The notes under the pieces: generated by a model
Databases searched by the model: none
What the model saw: the letters and a program-made list of their open reading frames with translations, nothing else
What the model was told of the DNA's origin: nothing
Part shown: positions 16,222 through 24,882 of the stretch, in pieces
Numbering within the stretch: position 1 is the stretch's first letter
Layout of the letters: every line of letters starts with the position of its first letter
Assembly (NCBI GenBank): GCA_963845675.1
Contig: CAWJSX010000001.1
Span: 1,922,001-1,986,000 of the forward strand
Length of the DNA stretch: 64,000 nucleotides
Origin: CAWJMD01 sp963845675
GTDB lineage: Bacteria > Actinomycetota > Actinomycetes > Actinomycetales > CAWJMD01
Reading direction: 5' to 3'
Program-made: the position numbers and the translations under genes

Positions 16222-17715
16222 ATGGGAACCGTCACGTCGACTCGCCCGGCGTCAGACCGGAGCGAGCCTCTGGCGGACCTGCCGAGGGGACTGCTAACCA
16301 CCACCTGGCGCGAAGCGGCACACGGTCGCACCTTCGGCGTCGTCGACCCGTCGACGGGCAAGGAGTGCGCCCGGGTCGCGGACGCGGGCGAGGACGACGG
16401 GCTCCTGGCCCTCGACGTCGCGGCACGAACGCAGGGCGCCTGGGCCCGCACGTCTCCGCGCGAGCGGGCTGACGTGCTGCACCAGGCGTACGCCCTGATG
16501 CACGAGCGTCGCGAGGCCCTGGCGCAGCTGATCACCCTCGAGGTGGGCAAGACGCTCGCCGAAGCGCGCGGCGAGGTCGACTACGCCGCGGACTACGTGC
16601 GCTGGTACGCGGAGGAGGCGGTTCGGCCAGCCGGCCGGTCAACCACGGCACCCGACGGCAGCTCCCAGATCCTGACGGTGGCAGAGCCAGTCGGACCGTG
16701 CCTGCTGATCACCCCCTGGAACGTGCCGCTGGCGATGGCCACACGAAAGGTGGCGCCCGCGCTGGCGGCCGGCTGCACGGCCATCCTCAAGCCGTCCGAC
16801 CTCACCCCGCTCTCGTCGATCGCCTTCGCCCAGCTGCTCCTCGACGCCGGATCCCCACCGGGCGTTCTCACACTGCTCACCACCACGTCGGCGCCCGAGG
16901 TGTGTGCGCGCATCATGGTCGACGATCGGCTGCGCAAGGTCTCCTTTACGGGGTCGACGGCAGTCGGTCGGCAGCTGCTGCGCCAAGCCGGTGACCGCGT
17001 GCTGCGCACCTCGATGGAGCTCGGTGGCAACGCGCCGTTCATCGTGTTCGACGATGCCGACATCGGGCTCGCGGTGGATCAGGCGATGATCGCCAAGATG
17101 CGGCTCGGTGGGCAGTCCTGCGTCGCAGCGAATCGCTTCCTCGTGCAGGAGGGGATCGCCGACCGGTTCGTCGCCGAGCTCGGACGCCGGCTCGAAGCCG
17201 TGCGTGTCGGACCGGGGGACGCCGACGACGTCGACCTGGGCCCGCTCGTGGACGAGCGTGCTGTCGTCAAGGCGACCCGCCTCGTGGAGGACGCACTCGC
17301 CCGGGGCGCCACCCTCGTCGCGCGCGCCCCCCTGCCACCTCCTGACGGCGGGAGCTACTTCGCCCCGACGGTTCTCGACGAGGTCCCCCCGGACGCCGCG
17401 ATCATGGGCGAGGAGGTCTTCGCCCCGGTCGCAGCCGTCTCGCGATTCACCTCCGAGGATGAGGCGGTGACACGGGCCAACGACACCGAGCACGGCCTCG
17501 TGGCGTATGTGATCACCACCGACCTGCAGCGTGCCCACCGTGTCGCCGGCCGGCTGGAGACCGGGATGGTTGGCATCAACCGTGGGCTGGTCTCGAACGT
17601 CGCCGCACCCTTCGGGGGCATCAAGCAGTCGGGCCTGGGACGGGAGGGTGGTCCAGAGGGCCTGACGGAGTACCAACACCTCAAGTACTTGTCCGTACCG
17701 GGCTTCCACACGTGA
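16222..17715 (+). CDS. Aldehyde dehydrogenase, GabD/semialdehyde-dehydrogenase-like
   Basis: A 497-aa ALDH with ITPWNVPLAMATRKVAPALAAG near residue 157, KPSDLTPLS, FTGSTAVGR, the Glu motif SMELGGNAPF near residue 262 and the nucleophile Cys in GGQSCVAANRF near residue 300. The pattern is closest to succinate-semialdehyde-type dehydrogenases. It begins 1 nt after the aminotransferase stop, a classical transaminase-semialdehyde dehydrogenase pairing. The most economical reading is oxidation of a C4 semialdehyde, such as succinic, malic or aspartic semialdehyde. Confidence 0.85.
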   Translation: MGTVTSTRPASDRSEPLADLPRGLLTTTWREAAHGRTFGVVDPSTGKECARVADAGEDDGLLALDVAARTQGAWARTSPRERADVLHQAYALMHERREALAQLITLEVGKTLAEARGEVDYAADYVRWYAEEAVRPAGRSTTAPDGSSQILTVAEPVGPCLLITPWNVPLAMATRKVAPALAAGCTAILKPSDLTPLSSIAFAQLLLDAGSPPGVLTLLTTTSAPEVCARIMVDDRLRKVSFTGSTAVGRQLLRQAGDRVLRTSMELGGNAPFIVFDDADIGLAVDQAMIAKMRLGGQSCVAANRFLVQEGIADRFVAELGRRLEAVRVGPGDADDVDLGPLVDERAVVKATRLVEDALARGATLVARAPLPPPDGGSYFAPTVLDEVPPDAAIMGEEVFAPVAAVSRFTSEDEAVTRANDTEHGLVAYVITTDLQRAHRVAGRLETGMVGINRGLVSNVAAPFGGIKQSGLGREGGPEGLTEYQHLKYLSVPGFHT

Positions 17716-17752
17716 GCTGGCAACGAGAGGCTGACGTCGTGGTGGTCGTCCG

Positions 17753-19012
17753 ATGATGTCGCCGACCGAGATCCGCCGCGCCATCCACCGGCGGCCCGAA
17801 CTCGGCTTCACGGAGATAGAAACCAGCGCCTTCGTGATGCGGGAGCTCGCTGGCGTCGCGGACCATCTCGCGCACGGCCGGCAGGTGTGCGACGTGCGAG
17901 GCCTGGCCGGGTTGCCCACGGAGGCCGAGCTCGGCCAGGCTCGTGCGCGTGCCGTCCGGGCAGGGGTCCCCGGCGACCTCGTCGACGAGCTCGGCCACGG
18001 CGCGACGGGAGTGGTCGCGACCATCGCGGGATCCGCCCCCGGTCCCACGGTCGGCCTACGCCTCGACATGGACGGTCTTCCGCTGCACGAGCACCCCGGG
18101 CGGGACCACCTGCCGTCGCGTGAGGGCTTCTCGTCCGAGTACGCGGGGCTGATGCACGCGTGCGGTCATGACGGCCACGTCGCCATCGGCATCGAGCTCG
18201 GACGGCGTCTCGCCGCCGACCGAGCCTTCCCCGGTGAGGTCCGCCTAGTGTTCCAACCGGCGGAGGAAGGCGTCCGTGGAGCGCGGTCCATGCTCGCCGC
18301 CGGTGTCGCTCAGGACATAGACGTCATGCTCGGCCTGCACCTCGGCCTCGGCCTGCCGCTCGGCACGGTCGCCGCTGCGGTCCACGGGGTGATGGCCACC
18401 GAGAAGTGGCGTGTGGCTCTCACGGGTCGATCCGCGCACGCCGCCCTGGCACCGCACGAGGGACGTCACGCGCTCCTGGGAGCGGCTGCAGCGGTGCTGG
18501 CGCTGCACGCGCTGCCCGCTTTCCCCGAGGCGACGACGCGAGTCAACGTGGGCCGCCTGGTCGCAGGGACGGCGGCGAACATCGTTCCGGAGCGGGCCGT
18601 TCTCGAGTGTGAGCTGCGCGCAGACGACGACGCCGTGCTCGCCGACCTCGTGGGGCGTGCCCGTGCCGTGGTCGAGGGTGCAGCCGCGATGCACGGCCTG
18701 GACGTCGCCGTCGACGTGACCGGCGCGGCGGCGGTGGCTCGGTGCGACGACGCCGTGGTCGACGTCATGCGCACGGTCGCCGCCACCGTCCTCGGCATCG
18801 ACGACGTGCGGCGTACCGCCCCGATGACGGCCAGCGATGACGTGACGCTGTTCATGGCCGACGTCCAGGACCGGGACGGCCTGGCCACGCTCGCTCTCGT
18901 GGGAGGGTCGAGTCCTGCGCCCCACCACCACCCGCGCTTCGACGTCGACGAGCGGGCTCTCGGCATCGCGGTCGACTGGTTGGACAAGACCATCCGGGAG
19001 GGGATCTCGTGA
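17753..19012 (+). CDS. M20 family amidohydrolase (AbgA/HipO-like)
   Basis: A 419-aa metallo-amidohydrolase. The N-terminus RRAIHRRPELGFTEIET is the peptidase M20D signature. Metal-site motifs are RLDMDGLPLHE near residue 105 and MHACGHDGHVA near residue 137; the base pair is QPAEEGVRGA near residue 170. The C-terminal dimerisation lid and a final His motif (APHHHPRFDVDE) are present. Relatives hydrolyse N-acyl or aminobenzoyl-glutamate amide bonds. Two Met codons begin the frame at 17753. It overlaps the next gene (GTGA). It may release an amino acid from an amide or acyl conjugate in the pathway. Confidence 0.85.
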   Translation: MMSPTEIRRAIHRRPELGFTEIETSAFVMRELAGVADHLAHGRQVCDVRGLAGLPTEAELGQARARAVRAGVPGDLVDELGHGATGVVATIAGSAPGPTVGLRLDMDGLPLHEHPGRDHLPSREGFSSEYAGLMHACGHDGHVAIGIELGRRLAADRAFPGEVRLVFQPAEEGVRGARSMLAAGVAQDIDVMLGLHLGLGLPLGTVAAAVHGVMATEKWRVALTGRSAHAALAPHEGRHALLGAAAAVLALHALPAFPEATTRVNVGRLVAGTAANIVPERAVLECELRADDDAVLADLVGRARAVVEGAAAMHGLDVAVDVTGAAAVARCDDAVVDVMRTVAATVLGIDDVRRTAPMTASDDVTLFMADVQDRDGLATLALVGGSSPAPHHHPRFDVDERALGIAVDWLDKTIREGIS

Positions 19013-20085
19013 ACGAGAGGCCGGGAGCCACTGCCCGCATCGCGCTCATCCCCGGAGACGGGATCGGCAGCGAGGTGATGGACTCAGCACGCGCCGTCCT
19101 TGAGGAGCTCGATGTCTCCTTCACCTACACGGCCTTCGACTGGTCATGTCGCCGCTACCTCGAGCACGGCGCGATGATGCCAACCGACGGGCTTGCTCGC
19201 CTGGCCGAGCACGACGCGATCCTGCTGGGGGCGGTGGGCTGGCCGGGCGTGCCTGACCACACCTCGCTGTGGGGGCTGCTCATCCCGATCCGCAGGGCGT
19301 TCCAGCAGTACGTCAACCTGCGACCCGTACGGGCGCTCCAGGGTGTTCCCTCACCTCTGCGCGACGACCTGGCTCGCGGCGTCGACATGCTCATCGTCCG
19401 CGAAAACTCCGAGGGCGAGTACAGCGAGATCGGAGGACGTTTCGGCCAGGGCACCCCCCAGGAGTTCGCGAGCCAGCAGGCCACGTTCACTCGAACCGGC
19501 ATCGAGCGTATCGCGCGGTACGCCGCCGAGCAGGCGGTAGCCCGGAGTGGAAAGGTCACCGCCGCAACCAAGTCCAACGGAATCATCCACACCATGCCCT
19601 TCTGGGACGAGGTCGTGCAGGACGTGATGGACGACCACCCGGTGATGCTCCATCTCGAGCACGTCGACGCGCTCGCGGCGAGGATGGTGATGTCACCGGC
19701 CTCCCTGGACGTCGTCCTGGGGAGCAACCTGTTCGGGGACATTCTCAGCGACCTGGCCGCAGGAGTCTGCGGCAGCATCGGGATCGCGCCGTCGGCAAAC
19801 ATCGACCCGACGAGGCGCTTCCCCTCCATGTTCGAGCCGGTGCACGGTTCGGCGCCCGACATCGCGGGACGGGGCCTGGCCAACCCGGTCGGGATGCTGT
19901 GGTCTGTCGTCATGCTCCTCGAGCATCTCGGCCGGGAGGGCGAGAGCGCACGCCTCATGTCCGCGATGGAGACCACTCTGCGCGATCCCGCCACGCGCAC
20001 ACCGGACATCGGGGGAACTGCCGACACCCGTGCGGTAACCAAGGCCGTCGTGGCGGAGCTACGAGGAGAAGGACGGTTCTCATGA
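19009..20085 (+). CDS. Tartrate/D-malate-type decarboxylating dehydrogenase (TtuC/DmlA-like)
   Basis: A 358-aa member of the isocitrate/isopropylmalate dehydrogenase family. ALIPGDGIGSEVM, LLGAVGWPGVPDHTSLWG and RRAFQQYVNLRPVRAL are the sub-family hallmarks of tartrate/D-malate dehydrogenases rather than LeuB. RENSEGEYSEIGG, the substrate Lys/Tyr region and the NAD-site EPVHGSAPDIAGRG near residue 275 are intact. These enzymes oxidatively decarboxylate D-malate or related (R)-2-hydroxy acids to pyruvate with NAD and divalent metal. The GTG start overlaps the M20 stop; the end overlaps the next ATG. It is probably the exit step that feeds central metabolism. Confidence 0.85.
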   Translation: MNERPGATARIALIPGDGIGSEVMDSARAVLEELDVSFTYTAFDWSCRRYLEHGAMMPTDGLARLAEHDAILLGAVGWPGVPDHTSLWGLLIPIRRAFQQYVNLRPVRALQGVPSPLRDDLARGVDMLIVRENSEGEYSEIGGRFGQGTPQEFASQQATFTRTGIERIARYAAEQAVARSGKVTAATKSNGIIHTMPFWDEVVQDVMDDHPVMLHLEHVDALAARMVMSPASLDVVLGSNLFGDILSDLAAGVCGSIGIAPSANIDPTRRFPSMFEPVHGSAPDIAGRGLANPVGMLWSVVMLLEHLGREGESARLMSAMETTLRDPATRTPDIGGTADTRAVTKAVVAELRGEGRFS

Positions 20086-21236
20086 CCCGAGACGGCGACG
20101 TGGCGGTGATCGGCTTGGGCTCGATCGGCAGCATGGCGCTCTGGCGCCTTGCCGAACGGGGTGTCGACGCCCACGGCTACGAGAGGTTCGGCGTGGGGCA
20201 CCACCGCGGGGCGGCCGGCGGGCAGAGCAGACGATTCTCCTCGCTCAGCCTGCGCGACCTGCGCAGCACACCGCTCGCCCTGGACGCACTGGACATGTGG
20301 CATAGGCTCGAGAAAGCCTCTGGCAGAGATCTTCTCACCCTCACCGGGGGATTGGTGCTCGGACCGCAGGGCACACCCGCACTAGCGATAGCAAGTCGGT
20401 CGGCCGTCGAGAGCGACCTTGAACATGAGCATCTCGACGCCGATGCGCTTCGACATCGCTTTCCCCAGCACACCGTGAGCGACGGTGACGTCGGTCTCGT
20501 CGACCGACTCAGCGGGTTCGTCCGGCCTGAGCTCAGCGTCGTCACGGCGACCGAGGTTGCTCGTGCGGCAGGTGCCACCGTCCACGACTACACGCGCGTC
20601 GTGGGCGTCGAGCCGGATGGCGATGGAGTGGTCGTCCGGCTGCACACTGGAGAGCGTCGATATCGCGCAGCCATCCTGGCACCAGGTGCGTGGGCAGCCC
20701 AGATGGTACCTGTGGTCGGCCAGAGCGTGGTCCCAAGACGTCTGGTCCAAGCCTGGTACGTCCCCCGTGACGTCAGCGCTTACGCTCCCGAGAAGTTCCC
20801 CGTCTTCGAGCGGGTTGGCGACATCAACGCCTACGGCTTCCCGACTCTCGACGGCGCCACGATCAAGGTGGCGGTATACACGCGTACCCATCCCGTGGTC
20901 GACGACGTCGAGCACGTGGACACGACGATCAGCCTGGATGACGTCCGGGCCATGCGGGATGAGATCCTCCAGTTCCTCACGGGCCTCAGTCCGGACCCGG
21001 TGACGCTCTCACTGCACATCGAGGGCTACACGGATGACGCCGCTCCGATCGTCGGCGAACTGCCGGGACTCCCGGGCGTCTGGACGGCGTGCGGGTTCTC
21101 GGGGTCGGGCTTCAAGTTCGCGCCGACGATGGGCGACATCGTCGCCGACCTGCTGATCGAGGGTGGGACCGACCGCGACATCGCGCACATGAGCCCCGAC
21201 CGCATGCGTGCGGCACAGCCGCAGGGCAGCGCCTGA
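20082..21236 (+). CDS. Sarcosine-oxidase-like FAD oxidoreductase (MSOX/SolA family)
   Basis: A 384-aa flavoprotein, last gene of the plus operon, coupled by ATGA to the dehydrogenase. The N-terminal dinucleotide fold is VIGLGSIGSMALWRLAERG. A Gly/Arg-rich HHRGAAGGQSRRF replaces the usual GSSHG-R segment. The C-terminal CGFSGSGFKFAPTMG is typical of monomeric sarcosine oxidase/N-methyltryptophan oxidase. Where those enzymes have Cys in C-x-Y-T for covalent flavin attachment, this one reads EGYTDDAAP, so the flavin is probably non-covalent. It should oxidise a secondary amine C-N bond, complementing the DadA-like enzyme on the other strand. Confidence 0.82.
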   Translation: MTRDGDVAVIGLGSIGSMALWRLAERGVDAHGYERFGVGHHRGAAGGQSRRFSSLSLRDLRSTPLALDALDMWHRLEKASGRDLLTLTGGLVLGPQGTPALAIASRSAVESDLEHEHLDADALRHRFPQHTVSDGDVGLVDRLSGFVRPELSVVTATEVARAAGATVHDYTRVVGVEPDGDGVVVRLHTGERRYRAAILAPGAWAAQMVPVVGQSVVPRRLVQAWYVPRDVSAYAPEKFPVFERVGDINAYGFPTLDGATIKVAVYTRTHPVVDDVEHVDTTISLDDVRAMRDEILQFLTGLSPDPVTLSLHIEGYTDDAAPIVGELPGLPGVWTACGFSGSGFKFAPTMGDIVADLLIEGGTDRDIAHMSPDRMRAAQPQGSA

Positions 21237-21326
21237 CTCAGGCGCCACCGGCTCGTTGTGCCGCGTCGGTCGCGATGGAACGACGAGTGGGCGCGCGGCT
21301 CGGTCGGGCGGACGTCATCGCCCCTG

Positions 21327-21773
21327 TCACGGCGACGTCGCCGGGCTCAGGTCTGACGGCCACGTCCACACCCTCCGGACGATCACACCCAGCAGCACCA
21401 CCTCGACCGCACTCCCCGCGAGGTAGTACACCCAGTCCTCGCCGATGCAGGACACGACGATGCTGACCGCGTAGAGGGTGCCGACGACGATGTTGACGGT
21501 CCGGTTGAGTCGCGGTCGGAGGACGAGTGAGAGGACCACCATCAGGACCGGCAGCAGGATGTAGACCAGGGTCCCGGTGAGGAAGACCTGGTTCACGGTG
21601 AACGCCGTGCCCTCTACCCGGCCCTCGAGCGCGGCCTCGAGGACGTCGGCGCGGTAGAACGCGAAGATGTCGACGTAGGCGAAGACGAACAGCATCGCGA
21701 TCCACAGGGCCGACAGCACGAGCTTCACGTCGACGGGGGAATCCCGGTACTGGCTGGGTGACGTCGTCCTCAT
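21327..21773 (-). CDS. Small four-helix membrane protein, DUF6326-like
   Basis: A 148-aa integral membrane protein with four hydrophobic helices and the N-terminal motif PVDVKLVLSALWIAMLFVFAYVDIF, which I associate with DUF6326. The ATG at 21773 has GAGGAGAGG upstream and is preferred over an open extension to 21833. It is convergent with the plus operon; the 90-bp gap at 21237-21326 shows no clear terminator. The function of the family is unknown. Confidence 0.65.
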   Translation of the reverse strand: MRTTSPSQYRDSPVDVKLVLSALWIAMLFVFAYVDIFAFYRADVLEAALEGRVEGTAFTVNQVFLTGTLVYILLPVLMVVLSLVLRPRLNRTVNIVVGTLYAVSIVVSCIGEDWVYYLAGSAVEVVLLGVIVRRVWTWPSDLSPATSP

Positions 21774-21919
21774 CAGAGGCCTCTCCTCGGTGGGCTGCGG
21801 GATCCCAGCGTGACCACCTCGGGTCCTGCGCACATCAGCGTCACGTCCAGTGTTGACCTAGCCGATCGGCCAGCGGTGGGACGGCCTTTCGGGGGGCCCG
21901 CCCCGTGGACCCCTGTGCC

Positions 21920-21925
21920 TACGCT
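21920..21925 (+). promoter_or_regulatory. -10 box of a likely leaderless transcript
   Basis: TACGCT (TAnnnT type) followed by exactly six bases and then the GTG start at 21932. This spacing puts the transcription start on the start codon. It decides the GTG over the in-frame ATG-like extension at 21905. The same box-6nt-start layout recurs at 61146 and 63002. Confidence 0.5.
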
Positions 21926-21931
21926 GGGCTC

Positions 21932-23086
21932 GTGACGACACCCCTCGACCGGTTCCGGGCGGAGCCAGACGTCACGCAGACCGGGGCACGCGCGTTGCCG
22001 GACTGGTTGCTCGCTGTCGGGGTCGCCGCGACGGCGGTCGCAGAGGCTGTCGTCCGCGACGACATGGTGTGGCCGGCGGTCGGCGTGCTGTTGGGCCTGA
22101 CAGTGGCCGTGACGATGCTGTGGCGGCGGACCCACCCGCTGGCCGCGGTGGCCGTCGGGTTCGGCGGGTTCGCCGTGGTGGACCTGGCGTCGATCGTGTG
22201 GGCCGACCGACCGTTCTTCCTGTACGCCGGCGGGTTCGTCGTGGTGCTCGTGTTCTCGCTGTTCAGGTGGGGGACGAGCCGACAGGCCGTGATCGGGTCC
22301 GTCGTCGCCCTGACCGAGTGGGTCGTGAGCGTGACAACCGATGTCACCGGCGTCACCGACGCCCTCGGTGGTCTCGCGGTCCTGCTCCTGGCCGCCGCGG
22401 TGGGCATGACGATCCGCTACCGGCGCATCGTCGGGAGCCAGCAGCTCGAGCAGGTCAGGTCCGACGAGCGGGAGATGCTGGCCCGCGAGCTGCACGACAC
22501 CGTTGCCCACCACGTCTCCGCCATCGCGATCCAGGCGCAGGCCGGCCGGGTTCTCGTACGGTCGCACGACCTGCCTGGAGCCGGCGAGGCTCTGGCGGTG
22601 ATCGAGAACGAGGCGTCGCTCACCTTGGCCGAGATGCGATCGGTGGTCACGACTCTGCGCCGACGAGGCGAGTCGCTACCTGGCCTCGCGGAGCACGGTG
22701 TGGCTGACCTCGAGGCCCTCGCCACGTCGGACGGAGCCCACGGCCCGCGGGTCGAGGTCGAACGCAGCGGCGACCTCGCAGACCTGCGACCGGCCGTCCA
22801 GACAGCGCTCTATCGTGTAGCCCAGGAGTCGATCACGAACGCTGTGCGTCACGCTCGCCACGCGTCCCAGGTGCGCGTCCTGCTGACCGGAGACACGGAG
22901 TCCGTGCGCCTGACGGTCACCGACGACGGAGAGCACGGACTGCCGGCCCTGCGCTGGCCCGGTCACGGCCTCGTGGGGATGTCCGAACGCGTGACGCTTC
23001 TCGGTGGCACCCTCGACGCCGGACCACTCCCCGAACGGGGCTGGACCGTCCGGACGACGATCCCGCGCAACGGACACCGCGCATGA
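21932..23086 (+). CDS. NarL/DesK-type sensor histidine kinase
   Basis: A 384-aa sensor kinase. The N-terminal membrane domain has five to six helices (about residues 22-165). The HisKA_3 dimerisation motif is ERELLARELHDTVAHHVS-like, read here as EMLARELHDTVAHHVSAIA with the phospho-His near residue 195. The N box is ALYRVAQESITNAVRHARH near residue 300, followed by the ATPase G motif HGLVGMSERVTLLGG. It is coupled to the response regulator by ATGA. No obvious extracellular sensor domain is present, so the signal is probably sensed in the membrane. Confidence 0.88.
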   Translation: MTTPLDRFRAEPDVTQTGARALPDWLLAVGVAATAVAEAVVRDDMVWPAVGVLLGLTVAVTMLWRRTHPLAAVAVGFGGFAVVDLASIVWADRPFFLYAGGFVVVLVFSLFRWGTSRQAVIGSVVALTEWVVSVTTDVTGVTDALGGLAVLLLAAAVGMTIRYRRIVGSQQLEQVRSDEREMLARELHDTVAHHVSAIAIQAQAGRVLVRSHDLPGAGEALAVIENEASLTLAEMRSVVTTLRRRGESLPGLAEHGVADLEALATSDGAHGPRVEVERSGDLADLRPAVQTALYRVAQESITNAVRHARHASQVRVLLTGDTESVRLTVTDDGEHGLPALRWPGHGLVGMSERVTLLGGTLDAGPLPERGWTVRTTIPRNGHRA

Positions 23087-23736
23087 CCCTCCGCGTCCTC
23101 GTCGCCGACGACCAGGAGATCATCCGCGCGGGGCTGGCCACGATCCTCAACGGGCAACCCGGGATCGAGGTGGTCGCCCAGGCCGCCGACGGCCGCGAGG
23201 CGGTGGCGCTCGCCCGCCGGCTGCGGCCCGACGTGTGCCTGCTCGACATCCGCATGCCGCACCTCGACGGCGTGGAGGCGACCCGGCTGCTCGCCGGTCC
23301 CGACGTCGACGAGCCGCTCGCTGTCGTCGTCATCACGACGTTCGACACGGACGAGCACGTGACCGGCGCGTTGCGAGCGGGCGCCCGGGGTTTCCTCCTC
23401 AAGGACGCCGGCCCGGACCTCCTGGCCCAGGCCGTCCACGCCGCCGCCGAGGGGGACGCGCTGATCGCCCCCAGCATCACCGCGCGGTTGCTGGCCACCT
23501 TCGCCGCCTCGGCCCCGTCGACACCCGCTCAACCCGTCGTGCCGCTGACCGACCGGGAGGAGCAGGTCGCCGTCACCGTCGCCAGGGGCCGGACCAACGC
23601 CGAGATCGCCGACGAGCTCCACATCAGCCTCAGCACGGTGAAGTTCCACCTCGCGAGCCTGATGAGCAAGATCGGCGCGCGCAACCGCGTGCAGATCGTC
23701 ATCTGGGCCTACGAGACGCGGCGGGTGCGGCCGTGA
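23083..23736 (+). CDS. NarL/LuxR-type response regulator
   Basis: A 217-aa regulator: the receiver domain has VLVADDQEIIRAGL, the phospho-acceptor Asp in CLLDIRMPHLDG (near residue 54), the Thr in TTFDTDEHV and the Lys in FLLKDAGP. The C-terminal LuxR helix-turn-helix is LTDREEQVAVTVARGRTNAEIADEL followed by STVKFHLASLMSKIG. It is co-translated with the kinase upstream. Its target is not evident; the DUF6326 membrane gene is transcribed away on the other side of the kinase. Confidence 0.9.
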   Translation: MTLRVLVADDQEIIRAGLATILNGQPGIEVVAQAADGREAVALARRLRPDVCLLDIRMPHLDGVEATRLLAGPDVDEPLAVVVITTFDTDEHVTGALRAGARGFLLKDAGPDLLAQAVHAAAEGDALIAPSITARLLATFAASAPSTPAQPVVPLTDREEQVAVTVARGRTNAEIADELHISLSTVKFHLASLMSKIGARNRVQIVIWAYETRRVRP

Positions 23737-23793
23737 CCAGGTAGACGACCGACCCCACCTCACGCGACGAACACGGCCCGATCTCCCTCACTC

Positions 23794-23824
23794 GATGCCC
23801 GACCTCGAAGTCCGATCGGGCATC
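23794..23824. promoter_or_regulatory. Perfect 9-bp inverted repeat between two regulators
   Basis: GATGCCCGA (23794-23802) and TCGGGCATC (23816-23824) form a 9-bp stem with a 13-nt loop, 58 nt after the response-regulator stop. There is no U-tract. It could be a terminator stem, or an operator related to the TTCGGGC repeats that follow. Confidence 0.35.
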
Positions 23825-23836
23825 ACCACCACCCGG

Positions 23837-23939
23837 TTCGGGCAGGACCGGAACCGGTCGTGCACGGTTCAGGGTGATTCACGGTGATTCTCACCCGCGA
23901 GTCAGACCCGATTCGGGCGGATGGACGGCCTGTTCGGGC
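23837..23939 (+). promoter_or_regulatory. Cluster of TTCGGGC direct repeats and GGTGATTC repeats upstream of deoR
   Basis: TTCGGGC occurs at 23837, 23912 and 23933 in the same orientation, the last two 21 bp (two helical turns) apart. The 10-bp-spaced direct repeat GGTGATTC lies between them (23873 and 23883), and GGTGA-TTC-TCACC is itself palindromic. DeoR-family sugar regulators commonly bind direct repeats in their own promoter region. This 296-bp gap holds no gene I can support. Confidence 0.4.
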
Positions 23940-24032
23940 TCACGTGCTGACGTCAACCGGGAGGAGACTGGTGTCCGTGACGCCGGTCACACCGGTCAGC
24001 ACCGGAGGTTCGGTCCCAGGAGGCACCCCGCC

Positions 24033-24806
24033 ATGGAAGCCGAGGAGCGCCAGCGACACATCCTCGCCCGGGCCCGCAACGACGGGGCCGTGCACGTCTC
24101 GAGCCTCGCCGACGACCTCCAGGTGGCACCGGAGACGGTCCGCCGCGACCTGCGCCATCTGGTGGAACGGGGCAGCCTCCAGCGGGTGCACGGCGGTGCA
24201 CACCCCGTCGAGGGCATCGGCTACGAGAGCGACGTCCAGCACCGCAGCACCTGGATGCTCGAGGAGAAGCGCCGGATCGCCGCCGCGGCCGCGGCGCGTC
24301 TCGAGATGGCGGAGTCGGTCTACATCGACGAGGGGTACACGCCGCAGCTCGTGGCCGAGGCCATCGCGGCCGACCTGCGCCCGGGGGCCAAGCTCACGGT
24401 GGTCACGTCGTCGCTGCTCGCAGCAAGTGCCCTGGCGGACGAGCCGAACATCACCGTGATGCTCCTCGGTGGCCGGCTCCGCGGCGTGACCATGGCGACG
24501 GTCGACCACTGGGCCACTCGGATCCTCAAGGAGCTGGTGATCGACGTCGCCTTCATGGGCGCCAACGGCATCTCGCGAAGTCACGGCCTCACCACTCCGG
24601 ACCCGGCGGTGGCCGCCGTCAAGTCACAGGTCATCGCGAGTTCCCGTCGCCGGGTCTTCGTCGGTGTGCACACCAAGTTCGGCATCGCGAGCTTCTGCCA
24701 CTTCGGCGACCTCACCGACTTCGAGGCGCTGTTCACGGACACAGGCGTCAGCGCCGCGGACGCACATCGCTACAGCGTGCTGGGCCCGCAGGTCGTCCGG
24801 GCGTGA
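24033..24806 (+). CDS. DeoR-family sugar/polyol regulator
   Basis: A 257-aa protein. The N-terminal DeoR helix-turn-helix is VHVSSLADDLQVAPETVRRDL (about residues 18-38), with ERGSLQRVHGGA after it. The C-terminal sugar-phosphate-binding DeoRC domain has YIDEGYTP, VVTSS, VMLLGGRLRG and AFMGANGIS. AGGAGG lies 9 nt before the ATG at 24033; longer in-frame upstream sequence is not protein-like. It is followed 76 bp later by the polyol transporter operon in the same direction and is the probable repressor of that operon. Confidence 0.88.
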   Translation: MEAEERQRHILARARNDGAVHVSSLADDLQVAPETVRRDLRHLVERGSLQRVHGGAHPVEGIGYESDVQHRSTWMLEEKRRIAAAAAARLEMAESVYIDEGYTPQLVAEAIAADLRPGAKLTVVTSSLLAASALADEPNITVMLLGGRLRGVTMATVDHWATRILKELVIDVAFMGANGISRSHGLTTPDPAVAAVKSQVIASSRRRVFVGVHTKFGIASFCHFGDLTDFEALFTDTGVSAADAHRYSVLGPQVVRA

Positions 24807-24882
24807 TGTCTCCGACCACAACTGAACCGCACAGACCCGTTGCACCACGCAACATCTCGTCACCAAACACTGGAGGTACCCC

